Source of the DNA: Gammaproteobacteria bacterium
GTDB lineage: Bacteria > Pseudomonadota > Gammaproteobacteria > Eutrophobiales > Eutrophobiaceae
NCBI GenBank assembly: GCA_022826885.1
Contig: JAJDUB010000002.1
Span: 62,001-126,000, forward strand
Direction of reading: 5' to 3'
Length of the DNA: 64,000 bases
In this document: positions 8,192 to 15,110 of the stretch, in pieces
Layout: every line of letters starts with the position of its first letter
Position numbering within the stretch: the first letter of the stretch is position 1
Position numbers and translations under genes: made by a program
The notes under the pieces: generated by a model
What the model saw: the letters and a program-made list of their open reading frames with translations, nothing else
Told to the model about the DNA's origin: nothing
The model's database searches: none

Positions 8192-9469
8192 TCAATTCGA
8201 CTCATGAAGTGGCAATGTTATGTCATCGTTTGGCAGTGCTCCATACCGGCCTTGCAAATAGCCTAATTCAATATTGTCGCCCTTGCGCGTTCGAATATCC
8301 GTCAGCGGATAGAGTTCCGTAGCTCCCTCCGGGGTCTTTTCAGTAAACCAGAGTTGATCGCGTCTCAGTACGGACGACTTCATCAGGTTGGTATTGTGAG
8401 TTGTCGCAATAAGCTGTGCGCCGTTTCGGTTTATCTCCGGCCGGCAGAATAACTTCAGTATCGCCTCACTGGCATAGGTGTGCAGGCTGGCATCCACTTC
8501 GTCTATGCATAGCAGAGTACCCTCATCCAATGCCTGGTATGCCAGGCTGAGCACTATCAATAACCGCCGTGTTCCGGCGCTTTCCGAATCCAGGTCAAGA
8601 TAAACCGACTCTCCCTGCCGGCCACGATGAGCCAGTTCAATAGCAACATGCTTATCATACTTGTCGGGTTCAATTTTTATGGTACCACCTGATAACTTTT
8701 CAACTATAGCAACTATGTCTCGACGCATTGCTCGATCTTTATCCGAAATATCAGTCTCCCTTTTTTGGTAACCAATAACTCCAGTATTGATAGATGTTAA
8801 GAATTCGATTACTCGTTGATCCGGATCATTTCCTGTATATAGTGCTGAAGCCGTTGTACTCGGTACTGAAATCGAACTGGCAAAATCAATTGACCTGAAA
8901 TACTCGTATATTTTTGATAGCTGCTCATGGCTGTTCTGTGCAGCCGCTGACAAAAACAGGCTATTGGGTCTGGTCAATTCGGCAATGTTGTTGTTCCGTC
9001 CCTTCAACCAGCGTCCAAAATTAAATTCGCCATTGTCGCGCTCGAACATCCTTCTGCGATGTGATCCGGGAAAAGCGTACAGCCACTCCGAGACAAAAAC
9101 GTCATCTGTCGTTTCAAATCCATAATGGTATCTTACGTCATCAATAACGAAGTCGATTTCGAACCTGGACGGGGTTTGCGAACAAGTTGAGTCAAGCTTA
9201 AATGCATCGCGTGGTACGCCACCACCGGGTTCACCCTGGGTATGCGACCACAATACCATTCCCTGCATGGCGGCTATTGCATTCACGACATTGGATTTGC
9301 CTGATGCATTGGCGCCATAGATCACTATCGCGGGTAAAACTGACCCGCTCGGCACCGCTTTGCAGTCAATCAGCCCATCGCTTCGATCTCTCAACGAAGA
9401 TGCGGCGAAGGACAATTCCTGCTTCTCGCGAATGGAAAGGTGATTTGCTACAGCAAAGCGTAACAGCAT
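8192..9469 (-). CDS. AAA15/OLD-like ATPase (COG1106 type)
   Basis: A 425-residue ABC-type ATPase of the AAA15/AAA_21 group. It begins MLLRFAVANHLSIREKQELSF, has Walker A GANASGKS at about 52-59, a signature-like SAGTRRLL, Walker B LLCIDEVDASLH, and an H-loop ATTHNTNLM. Relatives are the ATPase halves of two-gene defence modules (with RloB-like, TOPRIM or DUF4435 partners) or stand-alone proteins. No such partner lies next to it: the 162 bp downstream holds only a short doubtful ORF, so it is stand-alone or its partner was lost. It is the most upstream minus-strand gene of the island. Confidence 0.85.
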   Translation of the reverse strand: MLLRFAVANHLSIREKQELSFAASSLRDRSDGLIDCKAVPSGSVLPAIVIYGANASGKSNVVNAIAAMQGMVLWSHTQGEPGGGVPRDAFKLDSTCSQTPSRFEIDFVIDDVRYHYGFETTDDVFVSEWLYAFPGSHRRRMFERDNGEFNFGRWLKGRNNNIAELTRPNSLFLSAAAQNSHEQLSKIYEYFRSIDFASSISVPSTTASALYTGNDPDQRVIEFLTSINTGVIGYQKRETDISDKDRAMRRDIVAIVEKLSGGTIKIEPDKYDKHVAIELAHRGRQGESVYLDLDSESAGTRRLLIVLSLAYQALDEGTLLCIDEVDASLHTYASEAILKLFCRPEINRNGAQLIATTHNTNLMKSSVLRRDQLWFTEKTPEGATELYPLTDIRTRKGDNIELGYLQGRYGALPNDDITLPLHESN

Positions 9470-9680
9470 TGGTTTATTCCTATCAAGTCATTTAGATTGC
9501 AGAATTATAGCATTATTCGTAAGTTTATCGCAAATTCTCTCGTAACGTGCATTCACCTATGTTAAATTACCATGGATCGAAGGCGCGATGACTGCTTCAT
9601 CGGGGGTGTAGAATTATCTATACAAATAGCAGTTTGTCTAAATGCCGAATGGTTCAGTTCCTTCTCGATAGAATCCTTGT

Positions 9681-9734
9681 ATTTATTCTGCATTTATTCT
9701 GCATCATGCACTATTTGTTCTGCATTTATTCTGC
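9681..9734 (+). repeat. Iteron-like 11-bp repeats (ATTTATTCTGC)
   Basis: ATTTATTCTGC occurs at 9681-9691 and 9692-9702. A 10-bp spacer follows, then ATTTGTTCTGC at 9713-9723 and ATTTATTCTGC at 9724-9734. The four units are spaced about one helical turn apart, as protein-binding iterons often are. No replication gene is near, so their role is unknown. Confidence 0.75.
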
Positions 9735-9744
9735 GTGTAACACG

Positions 9745-9802
9745 GGGTCAGGTCGCACAATGCACAATTATTAGCAGGTATGCGCATTGTGCGACCTGTC
9801 CC
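9745..9802. repeat. Inverted repeat CAGGTCGCACAATGC / GCATTGTGCGACCTG
   Basis: Arms at 9749-9763 and 9784-9798 are perfect 15-bp complements around a 20-nt loop. With one mismatch the stem extends outward through GGG/CCC. The left arm with its CACGGGGTCAGGTCGCACAA context recurs near 10349-10371, so this is a dispersed element rather than a unique terminator. Confidence 0.75.
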
Positions 9803-9814
9803 TGTTCACCCTCG

Positions 9815-9890
9815 TTTGAAAGAAAAAGATATGCGTTTTTCTTTCAAAAGAATATGGGTAAACACGCGCACAGCACTGACAGTTCTAGCA
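9815..9890 (+). repeat. Hairpin repeat element, copy 1 (5'-truncated)
   Basis: Carries the family hairpin (arm TTTGAAAGAAAAA, loop GATATGCG, arm TTTTTCTTTCAAA) followed by the shared tail GGGTAAACACGCGCACAGCA and a terminal GACAGTTCTAG. Compared with the copies at 10.9 and 12.9 kb it lacks the ~80 bp upstream of the hairpin. Confidence 0.8.
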
Positions 9891-9895
9891 TGGAG

Positions 9896-10023
9896 AGAGG
9901 AAGGGGTCGGACTTCCCTAACTAATCGGACCCTATGGTTGCCCTAATGAGTGGTCAATCAGCAAAATACCTTGGGTCGGAAATCTGTTCGGTTGATGAGG
10001 CTGGCGCTGCTCCCGGTAGCCTG
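9896..10023. repeat. Direct repeat DR-A copy 1
   Basis: About 128 bp nearly identical to 11285-11412. It begins with GGAAGGGGTCGGAC and runs through CGGACCCTATGGTTGCCCT to CTGCTCCCGGTAGCC. The second copy ends inside the DUF3782-like gene, so this copy carries a detached piece of that gene. Confidence 0.8.
9958..10022 (-). pseudogene. Detached C-terminal fragment of a DUF3782-like gene
   Basis: Read on the minus strand this encodes about 20 residues ending NRTDFRPKVFC and a stop, matching the C-terminus NRTDFRPKVFS of the intact gene at 11347-11871. The rest of that gene is absent here. It is a remnant left by duplication or partial deletion and has no likely function. Confidence 0.7.
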
Positions 10024-10496
10024 AAATCAGTTTTGGTAAACGCCCAGCCCCTCTCTCGGCCATATATCCTGGAAATTATTTTATCTTCAATACCTTACAT
10101 AAGTAATTTGCGATTATATTTTCAGGAAAATTACTATTTTCTTCTAAAAAAATTCTCTTGAAGCTGCCATCCATTAAAGCTAGAATATACTTAATACAGC
10201 CGTCACGCCTCTAAACACAGCAATCACTCTCAATGTGTTGAGCTTGCCGTTAATGCGCAACCTTGGCGGCTTTTTTTTGCCTGCGTTTTGAGGACCCCGG
10301 TGGTTGAAGCCTACACGAAATCCCCTCTCACGGTCGAGCAGTACAACCACGGGGTCAGGTCGCACAACGCACACGAAGAGTAACGTACTCTGACCCTCAG
10401 GATATTTCAGGGGGACAGGGTTAGCCAGACCCACGAGACAGACCCCCGCTTGCAACATGCGGAAGCATGCCTGAAATCCGTCCTCGCCCTTGCGGC
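10024..10496. other. Non-coding, repeat-bearing stretch
   Basis: No credible gene. The first ~150 bp are AT-rich. At 10349-10371 a copy of the GGGGTCAGGTCGCACAA motif recurs from the inverted repeat at 9.75 kb. ORFs called across it are short shadows with low-complexity translations. Confidence 0.5.
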
Positions 10497-10697
10497 TTAC
10501 TGAGCAACTCCGGGGGACAGCAGGATTTGGAAAAGTATGCCAATGCCGGCGATGATGATGGTGGCAAAAACGAACAATGAGCCAACCATCCATTTGATAA
10601 GCCGGGCTTCAAGGCCGGCAATATCAGCCTTTGTCGCCAGTTGCGGTAGCTGTGACACTTGAATGACGTCCTCCGAGGCTTTGGTTGCACTCTCCTC
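10497..10697 (-). pseudogene. Truncated DUF1640-like coiled-coil/membrane tail, copy A
   Basis: Encodes EESATKASEDVIQVSQ, a short helical LATKADIAGLEARLIKW, and a transmembrane segment ending ILFQILLSPGVAQ. It is near-identical to the protein at 13079-13348. The track extends it to 10769, but those N-terminal residues are encoded by a terminator hairpin (10731-10755), and I see no start codon in the homologous part. It is best read as a 5'-truncated duplicate. The tail resembles the coiled-coil plus single TM C-terminus of DUF1640 (CCDC90-like) proteins. Confidence 0.6.
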
Positions 10698-10730
10698 CGC
10701 TTCATAATACTTTCCCTGTATTGCAAATGA

Positions 10731-10755
10731 AAAAACCGCCTCAGTGGCGGTTTTT
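10731..10755. terminator. Perfect hairpin with flanking A/T tracts (bidirectional terminator)
   Basis: AAAAACCGCC-TCAGT-GGCGGTTTTT: a 10-bp perfect stem, 5-nt loop, and A/T tracts on both sides, the form of a bidirectional intrinsic terminator. It lies directly upstream of the truncated DUF1640-like fragment, marking the break where its N-terminus was lost. Confidence 0.75.
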
Positions 10756-10835
10756 CCGCCCCAAGCCAATATTGGGAATAACCTGGCAAGGGGTGAGTTG
10801 TGTGTAAATTATCAAATATGGCAGTGAACCTGTCA

Positions 10836-10996
10836 ATATCAATTGTCAGTCACACCAGCACCAGCAAGACCGCTCCCTGGCAGGGGCAAATTCGGGACAG
10901 TGATGGCTTCTACTATACTTTTGAAAGAAAAAGACATGCGTTTTTCTTTCAAAAGTATATGAGTAAACACGCGCACAGCACTGACAGTTCTAGTAT
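10836..10996 (+). repeat. Hairpin repeat element, copy 2 (full length)
   Basis: About 161 bp, closely matching 12869-13030. It contains the strongest hairpin of the family: arms at 10914-10932 and 10941-10959 pair over 19 bp around the loop GACATGCG. It starts ATCAATTGTCAGTC and ends GACAGTTCTAGTAT. No ORF of note. Confidence 0.85.
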
Positions 10997-11000
10997 CCCG

Positions 11001-11222
11001 CTATTTTGAAAACTCACTCCACAAGTTCCGTACTTCCTTTAATTCTTCTCTGTCAAAACCTAATGGCATCAAAACGTCTTTCACATCTTCATAGGTTTGT
11101 GGATTACTGCCATTAGGAATATTTTCTATTGTCAAATGATGTAAGATTTTTGTTACGACATAGTGATCAGAATGACCAGATGTATTAATAATCCACTCCC
11201 AAAATGTCAACTTAGAACCCAT
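11001..11222 (-). CDS. Small hypothetical protein
   Basis: A 73-residue AT-rich ORF. Residues look like a real globular sequence (LTFWEWIINTSGH, VTKILHHLTIENIPNG, YEDVKDVLMPLGFDREELKEVRNLWSEFSK) rather than a shadow. The track starts at a GTG (11234); I prefer the ATG at 11222. The helical, Trp-rich pattern vaguely recalls YozE/SAM-like small proteins, which I cannot confirm. It stands alone among repeats with no operon partner. Existence likely, function unknown. Confidence 0.5.
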   Translation of the reverse strand: MGSKLTFWEWIINTSGHSDHYVVTKILHHLTIENIPNGSNPQTYEDVKDVLMPLGFDREELKEVRNLWSEFSK

Positions 11223-11284
11223 AATAAAACTCACTGATTTTCTGTGTTTATCAAAATTTTTCTCAAAAAAATAATTAACATTCC

Positions 11285-11412
11285 GGAGGAAGGGATCGGA
11301 CCTCCCAAACTAATCGGACCCTATGGTTGCCCTGATGAGTGGTCAATCAGCTAAATACCTTGGGTCGGAAATCTGTCCGGTTGATGATGCCGGCGCTGCT
11401 CCCGGTAGCCCG
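11285..11412. repeat. Direct repeat DR-A copy 2
   Basis: Matches 9896-10023 over about 128 bp. Its last ~65 bp are the 3' end of the intact DUF3782-like gene, so this copy is probably the parental arrangement. Confidence 0.8.
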
Positions 11413-11871
11413 GATGACAAACAGACCCTGCCGCTCCGCATATACCTCCGCTGATTCTTCAACTTCCAAATACGCTACCGCGCCCAATATTCTCCAGCCC
11501 CTGCAGTGCCTCATCCAGTCTTTGAATTTGGCTAACCTCTCCAAAAAATCCGTGACATCCTCTGTCCGCAACGAAACCCTGACTTCCACCGGGATCACTT
11601 CCTCTTTGCCAACGGCCATAACATCATACCAAATACGCTCGCCTTCATGCGTGCCATGTCCGTTGACCGATGTCGACTGCACTTCTATCCCTTTCTTTTT
11701 CAGCAGTACATACAGGTCATTCTTCACCAGACTGTCTATCAGCCTGCTGCGCGGATCGCTAAAAAGCGCTTCCAGGTCGGGGAACCACGGGTGAGTCTCT
11801 TCCGGTACAGCCCGCAGAGTACTGCAGATTACTTCAGGCTTGGCAGGTGCTTGATGCAGGTTGTTTTCCAT
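11347..11871 (-). CDS. DUF3782-like, PD-(D/E)XK nuclease-fold protein
   Basis: A 174-residue protein of a family common in repeat-rich gamma- and cyanobacterial genomes. Visible pattern: IWYDVMAVGKEEVIPVEVRVSLRTEDVTDFLERLAKF, then GWRILGAVAYLEVEESAEVYAERQGLFVIRATG. The acidic residue, then the beta-strand VIPVEVRV where nucleases carry E-x-K, suggests the PD-(D/E)XK fold, but the Lys is not evident and activity is uncertain. Its 3' end lies in direct repeat DR-A, and a broken copy sits at 9958-10022. No operon partner. Confidence 0.7.
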   Translation of the reverse strand: MENNLHQAPAKPEVICSTLRAVPEETHPWFPDLEALFSDPRSRLIDSLVKNDLYVLLKKKGIEVQSTSVNGHGTHEGERIWYDVMAVGKEEVIPVEVRVSLRTEDVTDFLERLAKFKDWMRHCRGWRILGAVAYLEVEESAEVYAERQGLFVIRATGSSAGIINRTDFRPKVFS

Positions 11872-11913
11872 GATGGCATTCTCCTTTTCTGTTTTGAATG
11901 TGTCTGATACAAC

Positions 11914-12294
11914 TCAACGGATCAATTCCACCGCAATATCCATATCGAGTGTGGCCCATGCCCGGTCTGCGGTAAGGACCCTGGTCTGCTCTCGAATTGC
12001 CAGAGCCAGGCAGGCACGGTCGCCGAGCGACAGCCCCGCATCCCGGGTTGTTGTACGCATCAAACCCGCTGTAATAGCGAGGGATTCGTCAAAAGGATAG
12101 ATATTAAGGCCGAAAGCCAGGAGGGATGCGCGGGCATCATCTTCGCTTGCACCAAGGTCAATATATCGTGTAATAACTTCGGAGGCGTTCACCGCTGATA
12201 TTATCCCGTCATTCAATGCCTGTGCCGCAATATCCGCTCCCTCTTCCTCAAAGGTGATCGCCAGCAGGGCAGAGCTGTCGAAGACGATACTCAT
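11914..12294 (-). CDS. vapC: PIN-domain toxin (VapC-like)
   Basis: A 126-residue PIN-domain ribonuclease predicted to cleave RNA when released from its antitoxin. The acidic residues of the active site are visible: D in IVFDSSALL (start), E in NASEVITRYID, D in LSLGDRACLALA, and D in VLTADRAW. I start it at the internal ATG (MSIVFDSS), which overlaps the antitoxin stop by 4 bp (ATGA), instead of the track's start 12 bp upstream. The operon order antitoxin then toxin is standard. Confidence 0.88.
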   Translation of the reverse strand: MSIVFDSSALLAITFEEEGADIAAQALNDGIISAVNASEVITRYIDLGASEDDARASLLAFGLNIYPFDESLAITAGLMRTTTRDAGLSLGDRACLALAIREQTRVLTADRAWATLDMDIAVELIR

Positions 12295-12794
12295 TCCTCC
12301 CCCCACATAGTCCGTCTGTCCTTGAGGAATTGATCGACAATGCTCACTCCCGATTTCTTATATTTTCTCATGCGGGACTGAACCTGTTCGACTGCAACGG
12401 CAGGAGAAACCACACGGAGTTCTCCTGCCTCAACACGGACCGTTACGCGGCCGTCTTCTTCCAGTTGCATCGCTTCGCGCATCTCAAGAGGAATCGAAAA
12501 CCGGCCGTCCGGCGCAACCCTGAACGACTGAGGCTCGACATCACAAGGTTTAGTGGACGAAACAGTCAACGGACCCGGTTGCAGTTTATGCCAGGCCCTC
12601 CAGTACTGGTACTGCGTGTTGGCAGTATTTGCATTGCCATTTTCTGCCGTGAAACGTTCTATGACTTCACGGCGCTTTGCAGGGCGATCCTTTTCGCGTG
12701 TAATCTCATCTGCAATTTCCCAGACCCGTCCGGTCTTGGTGCCGGGCCTGGGCCGGTGATATGGCGCTGCTTGGTCTACTGATGGATTTAGCAT
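12291..12794 (-). CDS. AbrB/MazE-type antitoxin partner of the PIN toxin
   Basis: A 167-residue protein with a SpoVT/AbrB swapped-hairpin domain near residues 88-135 (FRVAPDGRFSIPLEMREAMQLEEDGRVTVRVEAGELRVVSP). A C-terminal toxin-binding tail follows (QVQSRMRKYKKSGVSIVDQFLKDRR). The N-terminal ~80 residues (RVWEIADEITREKDRPAKRREVIERF) form an extra helical region that typical ~80-residue VapB/MazE proteins lack. GGAG lies 7 nt before the ATG. A palindromic ATGGTA/TACCAT site lies 26-51 bp upstream and could be its operator. Confidence 0.85.
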   Translation of the reverse strand: MLNPSVDQAAPYHRPRPGTKTGRVWEIADEITREKDRPAKRREVIERFTAENGNANTANTQYQYWRAWHKLQPGPLTVSSTKPCDVEPQSFRVAPDGRFSIPLEMREAMQLEEDGRVTVRVEAGELRVVSPAVAVEQVQSRMRKYKKSGVSIVDQFLKDRRTMWGEE

Positions 12795-12819
12795 ATTTAA
12801 TCTCCATTCTGTATGTATT

Positions 12820-12845
12820 ATGGTAATTTAGAACATAAATACCAT
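12820..12845. promoter_or_regulatory. Possible operator of the MazE/PIN operon
   Basis: ATGGTA (12820-12825) and TACCAT (12840-12845) form a perfect 6-bp inverted repeat with a 14-bp AT-rich spacer just upstream of the antitoxin gene. AbrB-fold antitoxins usually bind such sites to autoregulate. Placement supports the call; no binding data. Confidence 0.4.
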
Positions 12846-12868
12846 TTTGTCAACTATTTTTTCTGATG

Positions 12869-13030
12869 ACATCAATTGTTAGTCCCACCAGCACCAATAA
12901 GGCCGCTTCCTGACAAGAGGCAAATTCGAGACAGTCATGGCTACTACTATTCTTTTGAAAGAAAAAGACATGCGTTTTTCTTTCAAAAATATATGGGTAA
13001 ACACGCGCACAGCACTGACAGTTCTAGTAT
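12869..13030 (+). repeat. Hairpin repeat element, copy 3 (full length)
   Basis: About 162 bp with the same layout as copy 2: leader ATCAATTGTTAGTCCCACCA, the CTTTTGAAAGAAAAA hairpin with loop GACATGCG, tail TGGGTAAACACGCGCACAGC, and end GACAGTTCTAGTAT. It is followed by AGGAAGGGGTCGG, as copy 1 is, showing that element and downstream debris moved together. Confidence 0.85.
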
Positions 13031-13078
13031 GTAGAGGAAGGGGTCGGTCCTCCCTAAATCCGTCCTCGCTCTTGCAGC

Positions 13079-13348
13079 TTACTGAGCAACTCCGGGGGAC
13101 AGCAGGATTTGGAAAAGTATGCCAATGTCGGCGATGATGATGGTGGCAAAAGCGAACAATGAGCCAACCATCCATTTGATAAGCCGGGATTCCGCTGCCG
13201 TTATCTTCTTTTCCAAAAGTGCAATGTCGGCCTTTGTCGCCAGTTGCGGTGGCTGTGACACTTGAATGACGTCCTCCGGGGCTTTGGTTGCACTCTCCTC
13301 CGATGTGCCGACTTCAATAAATTCCTTGTAGAGTGCGGTACTGCTCAA
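13079..13348 (-). CDS. DUF1640-like short coiled-coil/membrane protein, copy B
   Basis: If it starts at the TTG at 13348, overlapping the upstream stop as TTGA, it is an 89-residue protein. It has QLATKADIALLEKKITAAESRLIKW (short coiled coil) and one TM segment (WMVGSLFAFATIIIADIGILFQILL). The track's upstream ATG (13408) overlaps the previous gene by 64 bp and is unlikely. It lacks the N-terminal DUF1640 helical domain and duplicates the fragment at 10497-10697. It may be a coupled small membrane protein or a decaying duplicate. Confidence 0.5.
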   Translation of the reverse strand: MSSTALYKEFIEVGTSEESATKAPEDVIQVSQPPQLATKADIALLEKKITAAESRLIKWMVGSLFAFATIIIADIGILFQILLSPGVAQ

Positions 13349-13755
13349 GTCAGCTTGAGCACCGCGACCATCACCGCCAGACCGCTGAGAAAATACCAGG
13401 TCATCCACTTGATCATTTCAACCTTGAGCGTTTGCGCGCTGACCTCTACATCCTGCTTGGTGGCAATGTTATCCAGAATATTTTTCAGGTCGTCCTCGAT
13501 GGCCATGTTCTTCTTGATTTCCTCAAGGTTGTCCCTGACGGCCTTAATATCCTGCCGGACGGTCTCGATATCCTGCCGGGTCGCCAGGTTGCTGAGCAGG
13601 TCTCCCTGCTCCGCGGCCAGCGTTTCCGCCTGTTGCTCGTTGAACCCGCCGTCGGTCATTCGTTTCACATACCCGTGGCTGTCAAATATCAGCGTATCTT
13701 TCACTACCGCCTGGTAATGGCCGGCCGTCGCTCCGATTGGTTTCGTTTCGGTCAT
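13345..13755 (-). CDS. DUF1640 (CCDC90-like) coiled-coil membrane protein
   Basis: A 136-residue protein. The N-terminal region has YVKRMTDGGFNEQQAETLAAEQ, the DUF1640 signature helix. A coiled coil follows (LATRQDIETVRQDIKAVRDNLEEIKKNM, NIATKQDVEVSAQTLKVEMIKW) and then one C-terminal TM segment (YFLSGLAVMVAVLKL). The start at 13755 is fixed by an excellent GGAGGT 6 nt upstream; the track's 13839 start has none. Relatives are membrane-anchored coiled-coil proteins, fold-related to mitochondrial MCUR1, with unknown bacterial function. Confidence 0.75.
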   Translation of the reverse strand: MTETKPIGATAGHYQAVVKDTLIFDSHGYVKRMTDGGFNEQQAETLAAEQGDLLSNLATRQDIETVRQDIKAVRDNLEEIKKNMAIEDDLKNILDNIATKQDVEVSAQTLKVEMIKWMTWYFLSGLAVMVAVLKLT

Positions 13756-14045
13756 TGTAACCTCCCTGCTTGTCCCTGTGGACTGGTAAATATTGATATA
13801 AACCTGATTGACGGGTGAAGTCGTCAATCCTTGTCTCAACCCTACAGGAGAGGGGGCCGGGCGTCAACAAAAAAAGACAACACTTTGATTGCAGATGAAT
13901 GGGGTCGAACCAACATAACCCCGACAAAAAAACATGCCGCATTAAAACGTCAGTCTCCGATCACCCTGGTAAAATACGATGGAGGTAACATTGTATAATA
14001 CGTGACCTGCTTTGGTAATTCATGTGAAGCCACGGTAACACAGAC
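13756..14045. other. Intergenic, divergent DUF1640-like / nagZ
   Basis: About 290 bp with no gene. It contains a fragment GGGGTCGAACCAACATAACC (near 13901), echoed by GGCGGACCAACATAACCCG at about 8143. These are debris of the same GGGGTCGGACC repeat family. It must carry the nagZ promoter, which I could not place. Confidence 0.5.
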
Positions 14046-15110
14046 ATGTCCCTCGGACCGATAATGCTGGACCTGCGCGGCGTCGAGTTGCAGGCGGATG
14101 AGCGGGAGATGCTGCTGCACCCGCTGGTCGGCGGGGTCATCCTGTTTGCGCGCAACTACCGGGACCCGGAGACGTTGATCTCGCTCACGTCCCGCATTCA
14201 CGAACTGCGCAGTCCTCCGCTGCTGATCGCCGTGGATCACGAAGGCGGGCGGGTGCAGCGTTTCCACCAGGGCTTTACCCGCCTGCCCCCCGGACGCTGC
14301 TTCGGCGACCTGTACGGGCACGATGCAAGCAAGGCCTTGAAACTGGTGGAAGATACCGGCTGGCTGCTGGCCGGCGAACTGCTCGCTGCCGGTGTCGATA
14401 TCAGTTTTACCCCGGTGCTGGACCTGGATACCGGCGTCAGTTCCTTCCTGGGCGATCGCACCTACCATCATTCCCCGGACGTGGTGGCGCGCCTGGGGCA
14501 ATTCCTGGTGAAAGGCATGCGCAGCGCCGGCATGACGGCGGTAGGCAAACACTTCCCGGGACACGGCAACGTGAAAGGCGATTCCCATCACGAGGTGCCG
14601 GTGGACGAACGGGATTACGGCGCCATATTGATGGCGGACCTGGTGCCGTTTGAACGCCTGATCGGTGCGGGTCTGGCGGCCGTTATGCCGGCCCATGTCA
14701 TTTATTCCAGGGTGGATGATAAACCCGCCGGTTTCTCCAGTGTGTGGTTGAAACAGATACTGCGGGGGCGGTTGAACTTCCAGGGAGTCATCTTCAGTGA
14801 CGATATCAGCATGGCGGGCGCGGAATTTGCGGGGAGTTACCCGGAACGGGCATACAGCGCGCTGGATGCCGGTTGCGACATGGTCCTGGTATGCAATAAC
14901 CAGGCGGCTGCCCGTGAACTCCTGGATGAGTTGAAGATCAGTCCGGACCCCGCATCCCAGCTCAGGCTGATGCGCATGCACGGCGCCGATCCCGGCATAT
15001 CCTTTACCGATTTATGCAGCAGCGAAAGGCGCTTGCGAATCGCCGGGGAGATTTCCGGGCTGGACGTGGCGCCGGAACTGGAACTCGATGATGACGGCAT
15101 CGCCGGTTAA
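14046..15110 (+). CDS. nagZ: Beta-N-acetylhexosaminidase NagZ
   Basis: A cytosolic family 3 glycosidase that removes GlcNAc from anhydromuropeptides during cell-wall recycling. At 354 residues it is near family length. Signatures: GGVILFARNYRDPETL, IAVDHEGGRVQRF, the substrate and catalytic loop VGKHFPGHGNVKGDSH (His of the catalytic dyad), and IFSDDISMAGAEF with the nucleophile Asp. It begins a plus-strand run (nagZ, TraB/GumN, MscS, dapF, DUF484, xerC). Its 3' end overlaps the next ORF by 23 bp. Confidence 0.95.
   Translation: MSLGPIMLDLRGVELQADEREMLLHPLVGGVILFARNYRDPETLISLTSRIHELRSPPLLIAVDHEGGRVQRFHQGFTRLPPGRCFGDLYGHDASKALKLVEDTGWLLAGELLAAGVDISFTPVLDLDTGVSSFLGDRTYHHSPDVVARLGQFLVKGMRSAGMTAVGKHFPGHGNVKGDSHHEVPVDERDYGAILMADLVPFERLIGAGLAAVMPAHVIYSRVDDKPAGFSSVWLKQILRGRLNFQGVIFSDDISMAGAEFAGSYPERAYSALDAGCDMVLVCNNQAAARELLDELKISPDPASQLRLMRMHGADPGISFTDLCSSERRLRIAGEISGLDVAPELELDDDGIAG

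Noticed and set aside
8005-8205. 66-residue minus-strand ORF overlapping the AAA15 gene end
   Set aside because: Composition is irregular, it overlaps both neighbours, and it includes the GGCGGACCAACATAACC repeat fragment; no family pattern seen.
9572-9946. 124-residue plus-strand ORF
   Set aside because: It runs through the iterons, the inverted repeat and the hairpin element; its translation is low-complexity.
10180-10593. 137-residue minus-strand ORF (and 10421..10789)
   Set aside because: Reads repeat and terminator sequence in the wrong frame relative to the DUF1640-like fragment.
9681-13030. Possible CRISPR array
   Set aside because: The repeats are irregularly spaced, of several kinds, and lack uniform spacers or cas genes.
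13950-14981. 343-residue minus-strand ORF
   Set aside because: Antisense shadow of nagZ, whose motifs and length are canonical.
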